A stretch of 9,174 bases of DNA from an uncultured Lachnospiraceae bacterium (GCA_905200565.1 CAJKKX010000062.1:1-9174); one strand, 5' to 3'; positions 1 through 6,881 are shown, numbered from the stretch's first letter. Program-made: numbers and translations. Notes: generated by a model from the sequence alone, not told the origin.

Positions 1-2
1 AC

Positions 3-164
3 GGACTTCCGCCTGTAAAAGTCCACTGTTCCCTGCTTGCAGAGGAAGCCATTCACGCTGCGCTCTGGGATTATGCAGAGAAGAAAGGAATCAAGATCGA
101 GGGACTGACAAAGCCGAAGTCTGACATTCACGAGGGCGAAGAGGAAGAAGAGGAAGCATATTGA
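3..164 (+). CDS. nifU: NifU/IscU-type Fe-S cluster scaffold protein, C-terminal end (5' truncated by window)
   Basis: The last 53 codons of a gene that begins before the window. The peptide starts [20 protein letters not shown], the signature of the IscU/NifU N-terminal-type scaffold. It contains the third conserved cluster-ligand cysteine (the Cys of HCS, residue 9 of this fragment), followed by the closing amphipathic helix. Proteins of this family receive sulfur from a NifS/IscS cysteine desulfurase and iron to assemble Fe-S clusters in the cytosol. After the helix comes a polar tail ending in six consecutive glutamates and AY, longer and more acidic than in E. coli IscU. The TGA stop overlaps the TTG start of mnmA, so the two are co-transcribed. 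In clostridia a nifS gene usually lies just upstream; that part is not visible here. The family call is secure, but nifU versus iscU naming is a convention I cannot settle from the fragment. Confidence 0.9.
   Translation, partial: GLPPVKVHCSLLAEEAIHAALWDYAEKKGIKIEGLTKPKSDIHEGEEEEEEAY
149..154 (+). promoter_or_regulatory. Ribosome binding site for mnmA inside the nifU tail
   Basis: AGAGGA lies 6 bases before the TTG start at 161, and a second purine-rich GAGGAAG sits at 141-147. Both are part of the glutamate codons (GAG/GAA) that make up the acidic tail of the NifU protein. The site supports TTG at 161 as the start, rather than the in-frame ATG at 182, which would remove the first beta strand of the PP-loop fold. 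Confidence 0.7.
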
Positions 165-1252
165 AAAAAGTAGTAGTTGGCATGTCCGGCGGCGTGGATT
201 CTTCTGTGGCGGCATATCTTTTAAAAGAGCAGGGATATGAAGTCATTGGCGTAACGATGCAGATCTGGCAGGATGAGGATGAAATCATACAGCAGGAAAG
301 CGGCGGATGCTGCGGACTGAGCGCGGTGGACGACGCCAGACGGGTGGCGCAGGATCTTGGAATTCCCTATTATGTGATGAATTTCAAAGCGGAGTTCAAA
401 AAAAATGTCATGGACTATTTTGTAAAGGAATATTTGGAGGGCAGAACGCCGAATCCCTGTATCGCCTGCAACCGTTATGTAAAATGGGAATCTCTGTTAA
501 GGCGCAGTATGGAGATCGGAGCGGACTATATCGCTACCGGACATTATGCCAGAATAAGACAACTGGAGAACGGGAGGTTTTCGCTGATAAAATCCGCTGC
601 TGCGGCGAAGGATCAGACCTATGCGCTCTATAATCTGACGCAGTACCAGCTTGCGCACACGCTGATGCCGGCAGGCGAATATACGAAGGAAGAAATCAGA
701 AAGATTGCCGGACAGATCGGGCTTAGGGTAGCGCACAAGCCGGACAGCCAGGAAATCTGTTTTGTCCCGGATAAGGACTATGCCCGTTTTATCGAAGAAA
801 ATGCGGGAAGGCCTGTTCCGGAGGGAAATTTCGTGAATGCGAAGGGAGAGGTGATCGGGCGTCACAGGGGCATTACGCATTATACCATCGGGCAGAGGAA
901 AGGATTGAACCTGGCGATGGGTCATCCTGTGTTCGTGTCGGAAATCCGTCCGGAGACAAATGAAGTAGTGATTGGGGAAAATGAAGATATTTTCAGCCAT
1001 ACGCTTTATGCGGACAGGCTGAACGCGATGGCTGTCCCTGCATTTGAGAACGGGATGGAGGTCATGGCAAAGATCCGGTATAATCATAAAGGGTCTCCGT
1101 GCAGGATTGAAAAAATAGGAAATGATAGAATCCGGTGTGTTTTTCCGGAAGCGCAGCGGGCGGTTACTCCGGGACAGGCCGTCGTCTTTTATGATGGCGA
1201 TTTTGTGCTTGGCGGGGGGACAATCATAGGGACAAGTTGTGAATTGCGATAG
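161..1252 (+). CDS. mnmA: tRNA-specific 2-thiouridylase MnmA
   Basis: MnmA (363 aa, normal family length) adenylates U34 of the wobble position in tRNA-Lys, -Glu and -Gln and replaces its C2 oxygen with sulfur. It acts in the cytosol with sulfur delivered from a cysteine desulfurase. The ATP-binding PP-loop SGGVDSS is at residues 9-15. [12 protein letters not shown] around residue 100 and DSQEICF around residue 200 carry the catalytic cysteines C103 and C200 (E. coli C102 and C199). The C-terminal beta-barrel holds YTIGQRKGL (241-249) and [19 protein letters not shown] near the end. The position equivalent to E. coli Asp99 is Cys100, giving a CXXC plus a distant Cys. [17 protein letters not shown] segment (48-63) adds a Cys pair, which I associate with clostridial members. 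Translation starts at TTG, overlapping the nifU stop (shared TTGA), which suggests translational coupling. Function is certain in outline; the possible Fe-S dependence is inference. Confidence 0.97.
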   Translation: MKKVVVGMSGGVDSSVAAYLLKEQGYEVIGVTMQIWQDEDEIIQQESGGCCGLSAVDDARRVAQDLGIPYYVMNFKAEFKKNVMDYFVKEYLEGRTPNPCIACNRYVKWESLLRRSMEIGADYIATGHYARIRQLENGRFSLIKSAAAAKDQTYALYNLTQYQLAHTLMPAGEYTKEEIRKIAGQIGLRVAHKPDSQEICFVPDKDYARFIEENAGRPVPEGNFVNAKGEVIGRHRGITHYTIGQRKGLNLAMGHPVFVSEIRPETNEVVIGENEDIFSHTLYADRLNAMAVPAFENGMEVMAKIRYNHKGSPCRIEKIGNDRIRCVFPEAQRAVTPGQAVVFYDGDFVLGGGTIIGTSCELR

Positions 1253-1332
1253 AAAATAGTCGAAAGACACTGTGAAAATGAGAGTGAAAATTCTGATTTT
1301 CGGGTGTCTTTTTGGTATTTCTGACTATTTTT
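1253..1332 (+). terminator. Nested stem-loop after mnmA, probable intrinsic terminator
   Basis: The structure starts immediately after the mnmA stop. The outer arms are AAAATAGTC (1253-1261) and GACTATTTT (1323-1331). The inner arms are AAAGACAC (1263-1270) and GTGTCTTT (1304-1311). The innermost arm ATTTTC (1296-1301) can pair with either of two GAAAAT copies (1274-1279 or 1286-1291). Five-T runs follow each level: 1309-1313 after the inner stem and 1328-1332 at the outer stem. The stems are AT-rich, so strength is uncertain. The position at the end of the nifU-mnmA unit and just before a separate promoter supports a terminator role. Confidence 0.65.
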
Positions 1333-1335
1333 AGA

Positions 1336-1364
1336 TTGAAAAAGAGCGGTGGATATGTTTTAAT
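1336..1364 (+). promoter_or_regulatory. Sigma-A-type promoter of the GH95 gene
   Basis: The -35 box TTGAAA (1336-1341) and the -10 box TTTAAT (1359-1364) are separated by 17 bp. Each matches the consensus at 5 of 6 positions. Transcription would begin near 1371, giving a leader of about 27 bases. The -35 box begins 3 bases after the last T of the preceding terminator, so the GH95 gene is probably its own transcription unit. No clear CcpA (cre) site is visible nearby. Confidence 0.65.
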
Positions 1365-1384
1365 AGAAATAACTATTGATGAAT

Positions 1385-1390
1385 AGGAGG
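1385..1390 (+). promoter_or_regulatory. Ribosome binding site that fixes the GTG start of the GH95 gene
   Basis: A perfect AGGAGG lies 7 bases before GTG at 1398. It decides the start, because the codons that follow encode the positively charged head (MKKK) of a signal peptide. The next in-frame ATG codons lie inside the hydrophobic segment. Confidence 0.9.
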
Positions 1391-1397
1391 AAAGAAA

Positions 1398-1472
1398 GTG
1401 AAGAAAAAGATTTTATCAGCGCTTTTGTCCATGTCGATGATATTGACAATGAGCGGGATTTCCGTAATGGCT
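1398..1472 (+). other. Sec signal peptide of the GH95 protein
   Basis: Residues 1-25 have a KKK head, a hydrophobic core rich in Leu, Met and Ile, and a V-M-A end suited to signal peptidase I cleavage after A25. The next residues (26-45) are polar and Glu-rich, as expected for a mature N-terminus leading to the GH95 domain near residue 45. A later cleavage after an Ala at residues 33-34 is also possible. Confidence 0.85.
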
Positions 1473-4400
1473 GGCAGTATGCAGGAAACCAGGGCGGCGT
1501 CTGAGCAGGCAGAGACGGAGGAAAATGTATTGAGATTGTGGTACGATGAGCCGGCAAGCGCAAGCGGACTGAGCGGGAACGATCTTTGGGAGCAGATGAC
1601 GCTTCCCATCGGCAACAGCTTTATGGGCGCAAATGTGTATGGCGAGATTGTCAATGAGCGGTTGACCTTCAACCAGAAAACACTGTGGAATGGGGGGCCC
1701 AGCGAGTCAAGGCCGAATTATCAGGGAGGAAATATTGCGACGTCAGGCGGTGTGGCAATGTCAGAAAAATACCGTCAGGTCGTAGAGGCTTTTCAGAACA
1801 ACGCCTCCAATGCGACCAGTCTCTGTAACGCCCTGGTGGGAGCGGGCTTAAATGATGGATACGGCTCTTATCAGTCATGGGGAGATATTTACCTTACCTT
1901 CAGCGGACTGACAAACAATAATTATACGGATTACAGCCGCGATCTTGATCTTACGACCGGAATTGCAAATGTGGATTTTACGCAGAACGGAACGGATTAT
2001 CACAGAGAATATTTCATGAGCTATCCGGATAACGTACTGGCTATGAAGCTGACGGCGAAGGGAAACAGTAAACTGAACCTGAATGTCAAATTCCCGGTAG
2101 ACAATGATGATAATAATGTCGTAAGCCGCAGGCTGGGCAAGAATGCCGACTATACGGTAGACGCCAGTGCAGGCACGATCGTGATGAAGGGAAGCTTACA
2201 GGATAATCAGATGAAGATGAATTCTGTCCTTCAGGTCGTGACGGACGGTACGAAGGCGGCGGGTTCCGATCAGCAGTCTCTGGATATTTCCGGCGCGGAT
2301 GAAGTTGTGATTTTTATTTCAGCAGGAACGGATTACAAAAATACATTCTATAATGAGGATAAAACAAAAACTTACTATTACCGTACAGGCGAGACAGACG
2401 AGCAGGTAGCAGCCCGTGTAAAAGGTGTTGTTGACGCAGCGAAAGAGAAAGGCTATGACGAAGTGAAAAGTTCTCACCTGGCAGATTATCAGGAGCTTTT
2501 TGACAGAGTAGACCTGAATCTCGGACAGACGGTACAGGCGGCAGAAAAGGCGACGGATGATCTTCTGGCGGCATACAAAAACTCTACGGCTACATCGGCA
2601 GAGAGAGGGCTTCTGGAGGTTCTTCTGTATCAGTATGGACGTTATCTGACCATCGCATCATCCAGAGAGGGCGACCTGCCTTCCAACCTTCAGGGCGTAT
2701 GGCAGAACCGTGTGGGTGACGGAAATCAGGTGCCCTGGGGTTCGGATTACCATATCAATGTCAATCTTCAGATGAATTACTGGCCGACCTATTCGTCGAA
2801 TCTGGTGGAATGTGCGACGCCTCTGGTGGATTATATTGAGTCTATGGTTGAACCGGGCAAGGTGACGGCGCAGACTTATTTTGGTACGGATGCGGGCTTT
2901 TCTGCACATACGCAGAACAATCCGTTTGGCTGGACCTGTCCGGGCTGGAGCTTTGACTGGGGCTGGTCGCCGGCGTCCGTACCGTGGATTCTCCAGAACT
3001 GCTGGGAGTACTATGAGTACACTGGCGATCTGGAATACATGAAAGAAAAGCTTTATCCGATGATGAAGGAAGAGGCGCTTTTGTACGATCAGATTCTGGT
3101 GGACAGCGGTATGGAAATTACTCTGGAGGATGGAACGAAGTCTACCCGTCTTGCAACAGCGCCGGCTTATTCACCGGAGCATGGTGCGAGGACGCTGGGA
3201 AATACTTATGAAGGCACGCTGGTATGGCAGCTTTATGAAGATACGATTAAGGCAGCGGAGCTTTTGGGCGTAGATGAGGATAAGGTTGCCGAGTGGAAGG
3301 AAACTCAGAGCCGGTTGTCACCGATCGAGATTGGAAAGAGCGGCCAGATTAAAGAGTGGTATACAGAGGAAGAGTTTAATAAGGATGCGGATGGAAATAC
3401 GATCGGACAGGGGTATGGACACAGACATATTTCCCATATGCTGGGACTTTTCCCGGGAGATCTGATCTCATCTGATACACCGGAGTACTTTGAGGCAGCA
3501 AGAGTGTCCATGAACAACCGTACAGATGAAAGTACCGGCTGGGGTATGGCGCAGCGTATCGCGACCTGGGCACGTCTCGGTGATGGAAACCACGCATACA
3601 AGGTAATTGGCAATCTGTTCGGTTCCAAAATCTATAAGAACCTCTGGGATACGCATCCGCCTTTCCAGATTGACGGAAACTTTGGTTACACCGCAGGCGT
3701 CAACGAACTTTTGATGCAGAGCAATATGGATTATATTAACCTGCTTCCGGCGCTTCCGGATGCGTGGGCAGACGGTCATGTAAAGGGCCTGCTGGCAAGA
3801 GGAAACTTTGAAGTGGATATGGCGTGGTCCAATAAGGAACTGGATCAGGCAGTCATTACTTCCAAAAACGGCGGAGAGGTTGCCGTACAGGGGAATAATC
3901 TTTTCCTGGCGTCTGTGACAGATGAAGATGGAAATGAAATGGAAATCACCAAAATCGCAGATAACCGTATCTCCTTTGATACAGAGAAGGGAAAGAGTTA
4001 TACCATCAGCCAGATTCCAAAGGAAAACAAAGGGATTACCCCGACGGGCCTGAATGCAGGAAGACTGGATGCGAATCGCGTAGAGCTGAGCTGGAACGCA
4101 AGTGGAAATGATGAAACTATGGTATACAATGTATATCGTCAGGCCGATGAGGGCGAAATGGTACAGATTGCATCAGGCGTGACAGGAACAACGTATACGG
4201 ATGAAACGGGATACAGCATTTTCGGCAGTCTTACGTATCAGGTGACGGCAGGAAGCGGGAAAGCAGAGTCAGATCCTTCCGAGAGCGTATCGCTCAACAG
4301 TGGCGGAATGATTGACGATCAGGACAGCAGAATTCAGTATTCCGGCAATTGGGGAGACTGGAATTCAGAAAGCAGCAATTATGACGGTACGATTAAGTAT

Positions 4401-5975
4401 TTAGAGAGCCCGACTGGAACAGAAACAGCTACGCTGACTTTTACAGGTACAGGCATTGGCGTTTGGACGTGTCTGAACTCTGACAGAGGAAAGATAGAGG
4501 TTTCGATTGATGGAACTTCCTATGGGGAATATGATACTTATGCGGCAAGCACGACGAGACAGCATGAAGTATTCCTGAAAACAGATTTGGCTCCGGGCGA
4601 GCATACAATCGTAGTCAGGGCAACAAATACCAAAGGAAGCGGCAGCCGTACAAAGGTAGAGCTGGATGCTTTCCGCGTCATCAGTCCTTCTGGAATCCCG
4701 GAGATTCCTGCCGGACAGCAGGCACAGGTGCTGGCAGTCGAATCCGAGCGTGTGATGATTCAGTGGACGCCGACGGATGGAGCAGATTCCTATAAGATTT
4801 ATGCAAACGGCCGAGAAGCGGCGACAGCTACGGGAACCTACGCATGGGTGGAAGGACTGGAGTCCGGAAAAGAATATACTCTTTCTGTGAAAGCCGTTGT
4901 GTCAGGGCAGGAGTCACAGAATGCAGTTGAGGTGAAGGCGACGACCCTTTCTCAGGAAACGAAAGAACCGGACGAAGGAACAGCGCCGGATAAAGTGACA
5001 GGACTGACTGTGACAGCAGGAGCAGACGCTACACAGGCGAAGTTGTCCTGGAAAGCTTCGAACGGCGCGGCGAAGTATAAAGTTTATGTAGACGGTGCGC
5101 TGGCAGGAGAGACGGCAGATACGGAGTATGCCCTCACAGGACTTACCGTAGATCAGAAGTACAATGTAAAAGTAGTGGCGGTAAGTGAGCAGGACAAGAA
5201 TTCAGACGTGGCAAGACTTAGTTTTGTTGCAGGAAAGATAACGGCTTCTACCAAAAAGATTACAAATGTGGCGGCGCTTAACGGCGTAACCGTAAAGAAT
5301 GGCACTGCATTTGAACAGCTTACTCTGCCGAAGAAGGTAAAGGCTGTATTAGATTCCGGAGAGATCGTGGAACTGGATGTGACCTGGCAGAAAGGCAATT
5401 ATAATGGCAGCACAGCCGGAATCTATACGCTTCAGGGAGACCTCAGGCTTGCTGAGAATATCGAAAATCCGCAGAATAAGAAAGCTTCGATTGCGGTAAC
5501 GGTGGAAAAAGCAGGACAGCCGCCAGTAACGCAGCCGCAAAAGGGCGACGTCATGAAGGCAAAAGACGGCTCGCGTTATCAGGTAATTAATCCGGATACA
5601 AGGACGGCAAAGCTTGTAGCCGTGAAGAGCAAGAGGGCAACAAAGATGAACGTTCCCGCTACGGTTGATCTGAACGGATATAAACATACCGTTACACAGG
5701 TCGGCGACAAAGTAATGAGCGGTAATGCGAAGCTGAAAAAAGTTATTCTTGGCAAAAACGTTACAAGCATTGGAAAGAGTGCGTTTAAAGGATGTAAGAG
5801 TCTGACGATGGTTCAGTTGAAGGGCAAGGCTTTAAAGACCATTGGAAAGCAGGCGTTTAAAAAGACGTCCGCAAAGCTGGTAGTAAGCGCGAAGAAGATG
5901 AATAAGAAACAGAAAGCCGCATTGCTGAAGAAATTGAAAAAAGCAGGCGCAGGAAAGAAAACAAGAGTGAAATAG
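1398..5975 (+). CDS. Secreted multidomain glycoside hydrolase family 95 (probable alpha-L-fucosidase)
   Basis: A 1525-residue extracellular enzyme predicted to hydrolyse terminal alpha-L-fucose (typically alpha-1,2-linked) from mucin, milk or plant glycans by inversion. Domain order: signal peptide (about 1-25); GH95 N-terminal beta-sandwich (about 45-370) with LPIGNSFMGANVYGEIVNER (69-88) and TLWNGGP (95-101); linker; (alpha/alpha)6 catalytic barrel (about 395-790) and C-terminal beta domain (to about 875); FN3 (880-966); galactose-binding-like beta-sandwich (974-1096); FN3 (1098-1184); FN3 (1195-1277); Ig-like domain of the Big_4 kind (1283-1370); BspA-type LRR and basic tail (1383-1525). 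By motif matching to Bifidobacterium AfcA, DYHINVNLQMNYW carries H452, N454 and N456 (AfcA H419, N421, N423), ATAPAYSPEHG carries the acid E594 (E566), and QIDGNFG carries D759 (D766). All key residues are present. The retained histidine favours fucosidase over the alpha-L-galactosidase activity also known in GH95. There is no LPXTG anchor and no hydrophobic C-terminal helix. The gene is flanked by hairpins on both sides and stands alone. Family assignment is very secure; substrate linkage is inferred. Confidence 0.95.
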   Translation: MKKKILSALLSMSMILTMSGISVMAGSMQETRAASEQAETEENVLRLWYDEPASASGLSGNDLWEQMTLPIGNSFMGANVYGEIVNERLTFNQKTLWNGGPSESRPNYQGGNIATSGGVAMSEKYRQVVEAFQNNASNATSLCNALVGAGLNDGYGSYQSWGDIYLTFSGLTNNNYTDYSRDLDLTTGIANVDFTQNGTDYHREYFMSYPDNVLAMKLTAKGNSKLNLNVKFPVDNDDNNVVSRRLGKNADYTVDASAGTIVMKGSLQDNQMKMNSVLQVVTDGTKAAGSDQQSLDISGADEVVIFISAGTDYKNTFYNEDKTKTYYYRTGETDEQVAARVKGVVDAAKEKGYDEVKSSHLADYQELFDRVDLNLGQTVQAAEKATDDLLAAYKNSTATSAERGLLEVLLYQYGRYLTIASSREGDLPSNLQGVWQNRVGDGNQVPWGSDYHINVNLQMNYWPTYSSNLVECATPLVDYIESMVEPGKVTAQTYFGTDAGFSAHTQNNPFGWTCPGWSFDWGWSPASVPWILQNCWEYYEYTGDLEYMKEKLYPMMKEEALLYDQILVDSGMEITLEDGTKSTRLATAPAYSPEHGARTLGNTYEGTLVWQLYEDTIKAAELLGVDEDKVAEWKETQSRLSPIEIGKSGQIKEWYTEEEFNKDADGNTIGQGYGHRHISHMLGLFPGDLISSDTPEYFEAARVSMNNRTDESTGWGMAQRIATWARLGDGNHAYKVIGNLFGSKIYKNLWDTHPPFQIDGNFGYTAGVNELLMQSNMDYINLLPALPDAWADGHVKGLLARGNFEVDMAWSNKELDQAVITSKNGGEVAVQGNNLFLASVTDEDGNEMEITKIADNRISFDTEKGKSYTISQIPKENKGITPTGLNAGRLDANRVELSWNASGNDETMVYNVYRQADEGEMVQIASGVTGTTYTDETGYSIFGSLTYQVTAGSGKAESDPSESVSLNSGGMIDDQDSRIQYSGNWGDWNSESSNYDGTIKYLESPTGTETATLTFTGTGIGVWTCLNSDRGKIEVSIDGTSYGEYDTYAASTTRQHEVFLKTDLAPGEHTIVVRATNTKGSGSRTKVELDAFRVISPSGIPEIPAGQQAQVLAVESERVMIQWTPTDGADSYKIYANGREAATATGTYAWVEGLESGKEYTLSVKAVVSGQESQNAVEVKATTLSQETKEPDEGTAPDKVTGLTVTAGADATQAKLSWKASNGAAKYKVYVDGALAGETADTEYALTGLTVDQKYNVKVVAVSEQDKNSDVARLSFVAGKITASTKKITNVAALNGVTVKNGTAFEQLTLPKKVKAVLDSGEIVELDVTWQKGNYNGSTAGIYTLQGDLRLAENIENPQNKKASIAVTVEKAGQPPVTQPQKGDVMKAKDGSRYQVINPDTRTAKLVAVKSKRATKMNVPATVDLNGYKHTVTQVGDKVMSGNAKLKKVILGKNVTSIGKSAFKGCKSLTMVQLKGKALKTIGKQAFKKTSAKLVVSAKKMNKKQKAALLKKLKKAGAGKKTRVK
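4317..4685 (+). other. Galactose-binding-like beta-sandwich module in the GH95 protein
   Basis: Residues 974-1096. The module opens with IQYSGNWGDW, continues with TATLTFTGTGIGVWT and KIEVSIDG, and closes with LAPGEHTIVVRAT and VELDAFRV. This strand order is typical of jelly-roll modules found next to catalytic domains in secreted clostridial glycosidases, many of which bind glycans. It sits between FN3 modules, as carbohydrate-binding modules often do. I cannot name the CBM family, and binding is inferred. Confidence 0.65.
5544..5972 (+). other. C-terminal BspA-like LRR with strongly cationic tail
   Basis: Residues 1383-1525 of the GH95 protein. LKKVILGKNVTSIGKSAFKG is a BspA-type (LRR_5) leucine-rich repeat, followed by a second degenerate copy (LTMVQLKGKALKTIGKQAFK). 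Residues 1381-1525 contain 35 Lys and 4 Arg against 5 Asp and no Glu, and only one acidic residue (D1437) lies in the last 89. The protein has no sorting signal, so this domain is a candidate for non-covalent retention on the anionic cell wall or on mucin. That role is inference. Confidence 0.7.
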
Positions 5976-5986
5976 TTAGAGATCAG

Positions 5987-6016
5987 GAATCCCCCGCAGG
6001 AAGCTGCGGGGGATTC
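5987..6016. terminator. Strong hairpin shared by the converging GH95 and histidinol-phosphatase genes
   Basis: A perfect 13-bp stem: GAATCCCCCGCAG (5987-5999) and CTGCGGGGGATTC (6004-6016) around a GAAG loop. It starts 11 bases after the GH95 stop and touches the minus-strand stop codon (6017-6019). On the plus strand a broken T-run (TTATAGTTTT) follows. On the minus strand there is no T-run, so termination in that direction may be weaker or rely on other factors. Confidence 0.85.
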
Positions 6017-6817
6017 TTATAGTTTTACAAATTCCGGTTTCCGGTTCCGGAAAACAGTATAGTAGCGGAAGCCGCATGCCAGCAGTACATCCCGTACCTT
6101 ATCGAAAGCATAAGCCAGATGTTCCGGCGCATGGCCGTCGCTGCCCACAGTAAGGATTTCGCCGCCAAGCTCCCGGTAACGTTTTAATATATCGGGGTGG
6201 GGATTCGGGGCGTTCAGGCCGTACTTATAACCGGCTGTGTTCAGCTCCAGGCCAATATGATGCGAAAGGATGGATTTTAAGATTTCATCCAGAATATCCT
6301 TGTATTTTTCATAGGAGTAGAAGCGGTTTTTGTTTGGCCCGTAGCGCACGATGTAGTCGATATGTCCATACACATCAAAATCGGAGAATGCTTCCAGATT
6401 CTGAAGGATGGACTGAAAGTATTCCAGGTAGCAATCCTTTTCGCTGCGCCCTTTGTAGAAAGCGGGGTAATAAGGGTCGGCTCCGTTTACCGTATGGGAA
6501 GAGCCGATGATAAAGTCGAAATCCCATTGCCGCACATATTCTGAGAGCCGTCCCGAAAGACGCGGCTCCAGTCCAAGTTCTATTCCAAAGAGAAGCTCTG
6601 TTTTTTTGCCGTATAGCTGCCGGCAGCGGTTCAGTTCATCCAGATAAGCAGGCGTATCCACCTCGAAAAGATTCCCGTCTGCAACATAATCATAATCCAG
6701 GTGCTCGGTAAAACACATTGTTTTCAGCCCACGCCGGATACCCTCTTCGATCATGGACGCCATAGGCGCTGTAGAATCTGCCGAAAAGGACGAGTGAATA
6801 TGGAAATCACTGTTCAA
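6017..6817 (-). CDS. hisK: Histidinol-phosphatase, PHP family (HisJ/HisK type)
   Basis: A 266-residue cytosolic phosphatase predicted to convert L-histidinol phosphate to histidinol, the penultimate step of histidine synthesis (EC 3.1.3.15). The PHP metal-binding motifs are all present: DFHIHSSFSADS with D4, H6 and H8; FTEHLD (36-41) with E38 and H39; GIELGLE (78-84); IIGSSH with H108; GHIDYI with H152 and D154; and GSDGH (225-229) with D227 and H229. Length fits the family. The start is TTG at 6817, because AGGAGGG lies 6 bases upstream and the metal motif begins at residue 4. The open frame continues to an ATG at 6955, but that would add 46 codons across the ribosome binding site, the promoter and the gap -35 box. 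No other his gene is adjacent, as is common for this type in Firmicutes. A related PHP phosphoesterase with another substrate cannot be fully excluded. Confidence 0.88.
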   Translation of the reverse strand: MNSDFHIHSSFSADSTAPMASMIEEGIRRGLKTMCFTEHLDYDYVADGNLFEVDTPAYLDELNRCRQLYGKKTELLFGIELGLEPRLSGRLSEYVRQWDFDFIIGSSHTVNGADPYYPAFYKGRSEKDCYLEYFQSILQNLEAFSDFDVYGHIDYIVRYGPNKNRFYSYEKYKDILDEILKSILSHHIGLELNTAGYKYGLNAPNPHPDILKRYRELGGEILTVGSDGHAPEHLAYAFDKVRDVLLACGFRYYTVFRNRKPEFVKL

Positions 6818-6823
6818 AAAAAT

Positions 6824-6830
6824 CCCTCCT
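6824..6830 (-). promoter_or_regulatory. Ribosome binding site deciding the TTG start of hisK
   Basis: Read on the minus strand this is AGGAGGG, 6 bases before TTG at 6817-6815. It is the only strong site near the start of the PHP homology, so it sets the N-terminus. Confidence 0.88.
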
Positions 6831-6851
6831 AGTACACTTGTTTTTTCTTTT

Positions 6852-6881
6852 ATCATAAAGGATATTTGAAAAAAAGTCCAA
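6852..6881 (-). promoter_or_regulatory. Putative hisK promoter
   Basis: On the minus strand, TTGGAC (6881-6876) and TATGAT (6857-6852) are separated by 18 bp. The -10 box matches 5 of 6 positions, but the -35 box is weak. The start of transcription would lie about 20 bases upstream of the ribosome binding site. No T-box or other riboswitch fits in this short leader. Confidence 0.45.

Noticed and set aside
307..633. Second plus-strand open frame inside mnmA
   Set aside because: Out of frame with the conserved enzyme, no ribosome binding site or family resemblance.
497..1270. Long minus-strand open frame (257 codons) opposite mnmA
   Set aside because: It is fully antisense to a certain mnmA gene, has no recognisable motif and reads as an Arg/His/Pro-rich shadow translation.
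1333..1397. Catabolite-control (cre) site at the GH95 promoter
   Set aside because: No stretch fits the cre consensus on either strand beyond chance.
1360..1672. Overlapping minus-strand frames over the GH95 promoter and signal peptide
   Set aside because: They are complements of the promoter, ribosome binding site and signal-peptide codons; no promoter or motif of their own.
3305..3779. Cluster of minus-strand frames opposite the GH95 catalytic domain
   Set aside because: All are shadows of a conserved coding region; none has a start site or domain.
5544..5972. LPXTG sortase signal or C-terminal membrane anchor on the GH95 protein
   Set aside because: The end of the protein has no LPXTG-like motif and no hydrophobic helix; it is Lys-rich throughout.
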